Source: Caenispirillum bisanense
GTDB lineage: Bacteria; Pseudomonadota; Alphaproteobacteria; Rhodospirillales; Rhodospirillaceae
Length of the DNA: 64,000 nt
Assembly: GCF_039523075.1 (NCBI RefSeq)
Contig: NZ_BAAAEP010000019.1
Span: forward strand, 1-64,000
Direction of reading: 5' to 3'
Made by a program: the position numbers and the translations under genes. The notes beneath the pieces were generated by a model. That model was not told where the DNA came from. It saw only the letters and a program-made list of their open reading frames with translations, and made no database searches. Positions 61,816 through 64,000 of the stretch are shown here, in pieces (position 1 is the first letter of the stretch; each line of letters starts with the position of its first letter).

Positions 61816-62238
61816 ATGGACACCGCCAACACCCTGCCGCACGTCAACGCCTTCCTGAACACCGTCACCACCATCCTGCTGCTGGTCGCCTTCGTGCTGA
61901 TCCGGCAGAAGCGCATCGAAGGCCACCGCAAGGCGATGATCGGCGCCCTGGCGGTCTCGACGGTGTTCCTGGCGTCCTATCTCGTCTACCACTTCACCGC
62001 CCCGATCTTCGTGTTCCGCGGCGAGGGCGCCATCCGGCCGGTCTACTTCACCATCCTCATCACCCATGTGGTGCTGGCGGCGGTGGTGCTGCCGATGATC
62101 CTGGTGACGGCGTGGCGCGGCCTCAACCGCATGGATGCCCGCCACCGCGCCATCGCCCGCTACACCTGGCCGGTGTGGATGTACGTGTCGGTGTCGGGAG
62201 TGGTCATCTACTGGATGCTCTACCACGTCTACATCTGA
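61816..62238 (+). CDS. DUF420 membrane protein (CtaM/YozB-like)
   Basis: A 140-residue four-helix DUF420 protein. Conserved His residues are spread as in the family: LPHVNAFLNTVTTILLL, RIEGHRKAMIGAL, SYLVYHFTAP, FTILITHVVLAAVVLP, DARHRAIARYTWPVWMYVSVSGVVIYWMLYHVYI. DUF420 proteins such as CtaM are needed for maturation of heme A-type oxidases in Gram-positives. Here it sits between a tiny membrane peptide and an oxidase-like protein, upstream of ctaB, which fits heme or copper-site assembly. The His set suggests metal or heme binding. Confidence 0.88.
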   Translation: MDTANTLPHVNAFLNTVTTILLLVAFVLIRQKRIEGHRKAMIGALAVSTVFLASYLVYHFTAPIFVFRGEGAIRPVYFTILITHVVLAAVVLPMILVTAWRGLNRMDARHRAIARYTWPVWMYVSVSGVVIYWMLYHVYI

Positions 62239-62274
62239 CCGCCGCGTCAGCCCCATCACAGCGGAAGGAACGGC

Positions 62275-63696
62275 ATGACCAGCAGCCTGCAGGCCCCTCG
62301 GGCGGCAACGGCATCGGCACCGGCTTCGGCCGACCTGAGCATCGGCGCCGACCTGCTGCGGCGCGAGCTGCACGGCTGGGCGGGGCTCAGCGTCGCCGCC
62401 CTGGCCATCGCGGGGCTGCTGGTGCTGCTGATCGTGCCGGCCCGCACGCCCGTGCTGCAGGACATGCTGCCGTGGGACCCCAACGTCTTCTTCCGTCAGG
62501 CGCTGGTGACCCATGTGGTGTTTTCGGTGGTGATCTGGTTCCTGGGGGCGCTCGGCGTGCTCACGGTGCTCGCCACCGACCGCATGAGCGGCCGCATGAA
62601 CCAGCGCCTGCGGGCGGCATGGCTCGGCCCGGCGGGGCTGGGGCTCACCGTCTTCGCCATGCTCATGCTGCTGGCGGGCACCCTGGCCGGGCTCGGCAAT
62701 CCGTCGCTCAACAACTATGTGCCGGTGCTGGTGCATCCGCTCTACTACGCCGGGCTGGCGGTGCTGTTCGCCGGCGTGGCGCTGCCGGTGGTGCGGCTGC
62801 TGCTGAACATCGCCGGCCGCGAGGTGCCGGAGCCCATGCCCTGGGGCGTGGCGTCGGTGGGGCTGACCTATCTGGCGGCGCCGGTGTGCTTCATCGCCGC
62901 CTGGATGCAGCTGCCCTCCAGCCTGCCGGCAGAGATCTATAACGAACAGCTGTTCTGGGGCGGCGGCCATGTGCTGCAGGTGGTCAACACCGGCCTGCTG
63001 ATCGTCGCCTGGCACATGGTCACCCGCGCCGCCTGGGGCGAGCCGCTGCTGCCGCGGCGGCTGTTCAGCCTGGTGACCATCGCCCTGCCCGCCACCGCCG
63101 CCGCCGGCGTGGTCTACACGGTCAGCCGCGACGTCATGAGCAGCGACCACTACCAGGCCTTCACCGACCTCTACCTCTATGCCCTGGTGGTGCCGGCGGT
63201 GGTGGCCATGGCCGGCCTCGCGCAGGTGCTGTGGCGCTGCCGCGCCCGGCTGGACTGGCGGCAGCCGGCCGCCCTCGGCCTGCTGCTGTCGCTGGTGCTG
63301 TTCGGCATCGGCGGCCTGCTGGGCTACGGCCTCGGCCATGGCGACACCCGCACGCCGGCCCATTACCACGCCGTCATCGGCGGCGTGAACCTGGCGCTGA
63401 TGACCCTGTTCGCCGCCGTCGTGCTGCCGGTGCTCGGGCGGGCGTTCACCCGGGCGCGGGCGGTGCTGTGGTTCCTGGCGCTGTACTTCGCCGGCCAGAC
63501 CATCCACTCCGTCGGCCTCTACATCGCCGGCACCTTCGGCGTCGCCCGCAAGACCGCCGGCGCCGAGCAGGGCCTCGATTCGGCCATGAAGATGGCTGCC
63601 ATGGGGGTGATGGGGCTGGGCGGACTGGTGGCCGTCCTCGGCGGCGTCCTGTTCGTGTGGATGGCGCTGCGCCGCCTGTGGCCGGCCACCCGCTGA
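62275..63696 (+). CDS. Heme-copper-oxidase subunit I-like 12-TM protein lacking the TM7 His pair
   Basis: A 473-residue protein with 12 predicted membrane helices in the heme-copper oxidase subunit I pattern. Likely ligands: His80 in TM2 (RQALVTHVVFSVVIW, low-spin heme), His232 in TM6 (FWGGGHVLQ, CuB) and the His363/His365 pair in TM10 (TPAHYHAVIGGVN, high-spin and low-spin heme). The two adjacent His that complete CuB in TM7 should fall near 280-283, but the sequence there is AAAGVVYTVSRDV with no His. This suggests a divergent or non-catalytic relative, or a diheme protein without CuB. No subunit II, subunit III or FixO/NorC gene lies in the window. It is 36 nt after DUF420 and 132 nt before ctaB. 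Confidence 0.75.
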   Translation: MTSSLQAPRAATASAPASADLSIGADLLRRELHGWAGLSVAALAIAGLLVLLIVPARTPVLQDMLPWDPNVFFRQALVTHVVFSVVIWFLGALGVLTVLATDRMSGRMNQRLRAAWLGPAGLGLTVFAMLMLLAGTLAGLGNPSLNNYVPVLVHPLYYAGLAVLFAGVALPVVRLLLNIAGREVPEPMPWGVASVGLTYLAAPVCFIAAWMQLPSSLPAEIYNEQLFWGGGHVLQVVNTGLLIVAWHMVTRAAWGEPLLPRRLFSLVTIALPATAAAGVVYTVSRDVMSSDHYQAFTDLYLYALVVPAVVAMAGLAQVLWRCRARLDWRQPAALGLLLSLVLFGIGGLLGYGLGHGDTRTPAHYHAVIGGVNLALMTLFAAVVLPVLGRAFTRARAVLWFLALYFAGQTIHSVGLYIAGTFGVARKTAGAEQGLDSAMKMAAMGVMGLGGLVAVLGGVLFVWMALRRLWPATR

Positions 63697-63828
63697 GCGA
63701 ACCACAGGGTTGATATACCTTGGGTCTCTGCCACAACCCTTGCTTATATCCGACCAGCCGTGTCAGGCTATGCCCATAACGACAAGGGAGGGGACGGCCG
63801 TCCCGGACCGCCCCCCGTGGGAGGCGCC

Positions 63829-64000
63829 ATGACCCTGAGAAGCTACCTGGAGCTATGCAAGCTGCGCATCGGCTTCATGATCGCGCTGACTGCCATGGTC
63901 GGCTATGCCGCCGTGGCCGAGACCCTGGACGTAGCCCACCTGCTGACCCTCGCCCTGGCCATGCTGCTCGGCTCGGCGGCGAGTTCGGTCTTCAACCACT
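63829..64000 (+). CDS. ctaB: Protoheme IX farnesyltransferase CtaB (3' truncated by window)
   Basis: The first 57 codons of heme O synthase, which attaches the farnesyl tail to heme b for heme o/a-type oxidases. The N-terminus SYLELCKLRIGFMIALTAMVGY is the usual CtaB start, with the first helix and the Lys-Leu-Arg signature. The stretch ends at SSVFNH, just where the Asn-x3-Asp prenyl-diphosphate motif would begin. GGGAGG before the ATG supports the start. It follows the oxidase-like gene after a 132-nt gap, so it may belong to that operon or have its own promoter. Confidence 0.92.
   Translation, partial: MTLRSYLELCKLRIGFMIALTAMVGYAAVAETLDVAHLLTLALAMLLGSAASSVFNH

Noticed and set aside
61474..63705. 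Minus-strand open frame of about 740 codons opposite the oxidase-like operon
   Set aside because: His/Gln/Arg-rich shadow; the plus strand encodes clear membrane proteins with ordered ribosome sites.
63697..63828. Sigma-70 promoter in front of ctaB (TTGATA at 63710 and TTATAT at 63744)
   Set aside because: Spacing is about 28 nt, too long for a promoter; no better pair was found.

Overview
This is a very GC-rich, gene-dense stretch of bacterial chromosome, most likely from an alphaproteobacterium of the Rhodospirillales/Azospirillum type. The lineage call rests on gene content: GapR (DUF2312), DivK, an Azospirillum-type indole/phenylpyruvate decarboxylase, a nitrogenase-associated ArsC-like protein beside a 2Fe-2S ferredoxin, a two-gene 2-oxoacid:ferredoxin oxidoreductase followed by a ferritin-like protein, and PAS-rich signalling proteins. 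No prophage, insertion sequence, CRISPR array, rRNA or tRNA was seen. The window opens on 38 consecutive C bases inside a reading frame, which looks like a contig edge. It ends inside ctaB.

Layout. 1-14.2 kb: a six-PAS hybrid histidine kinase, selO, a class I aldolase, a phosphohydrolase, a thioesterase, ada, an ArsR-type regulator fused to a phosphatase domain that has lost its catalytic Cys, an ArsN2-like acetyltransferase, divK, a PAS-GGDEF-EAL protein and gapR. 14.3-29.7 kb: a REC protein with an HPt-like segment, Pmp3, a ferredoxin divergent from the nitrogenase-associated protein, then pyk, glycerate kinase, two transporters, an N-formylglutamate amidohydrolase/GCS2 pair, yjdM, an orphan Phd-type antitoxin and glcDEF. 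29.9-38.5 kb: a DEAD-box helicase with a long charged tail, small hydrolases, a methyltransferase, rpmJ, ipdC and azoR. 38.5-44.5 kb: two ferredoxins divergent from korA-korB-ferritin-like, then a group of small membrane proteins including TspO. 45.6-59.9 kb: one long alpha-glucan/trehalose operon (GH13, glgE, treS-maltokinase fusion, glgB, treZ, treY). 59.9-64 kb: a HIT protein, an EamA transporter, then an operon of a 35-residue membrane peptide, a DUF420 protein, a 12-TM heme-copper-oxidase-like protein and ctaB.

How the parts fit. TreS-maltokinase makes maltose-1-phosphate from trehalose, GlgE polymerises it, GlgB branches the glucan and TreY/TreZ turn glucan back into trehalose, so the operon encodes a closed storage/osmolyte cycle. 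GlcDEF (glycolate to glyoxylate), glycerate kinase and pyruvate kinase together suggest that C2 acids can reach pyruvate via glycerate. KorAB with two ferredoxins suggests reversible 2-oxoacid/CO2 chemistry and low-potential electron flow.

The two least explained items are the heme-copper-oxidase-like protein next to ctaB, which keeps four of the expected metal-ligand histidines but lacks the paired TM7 His of CuB, and the ArsR regulator carrying a pseudo-phosphatase domain.
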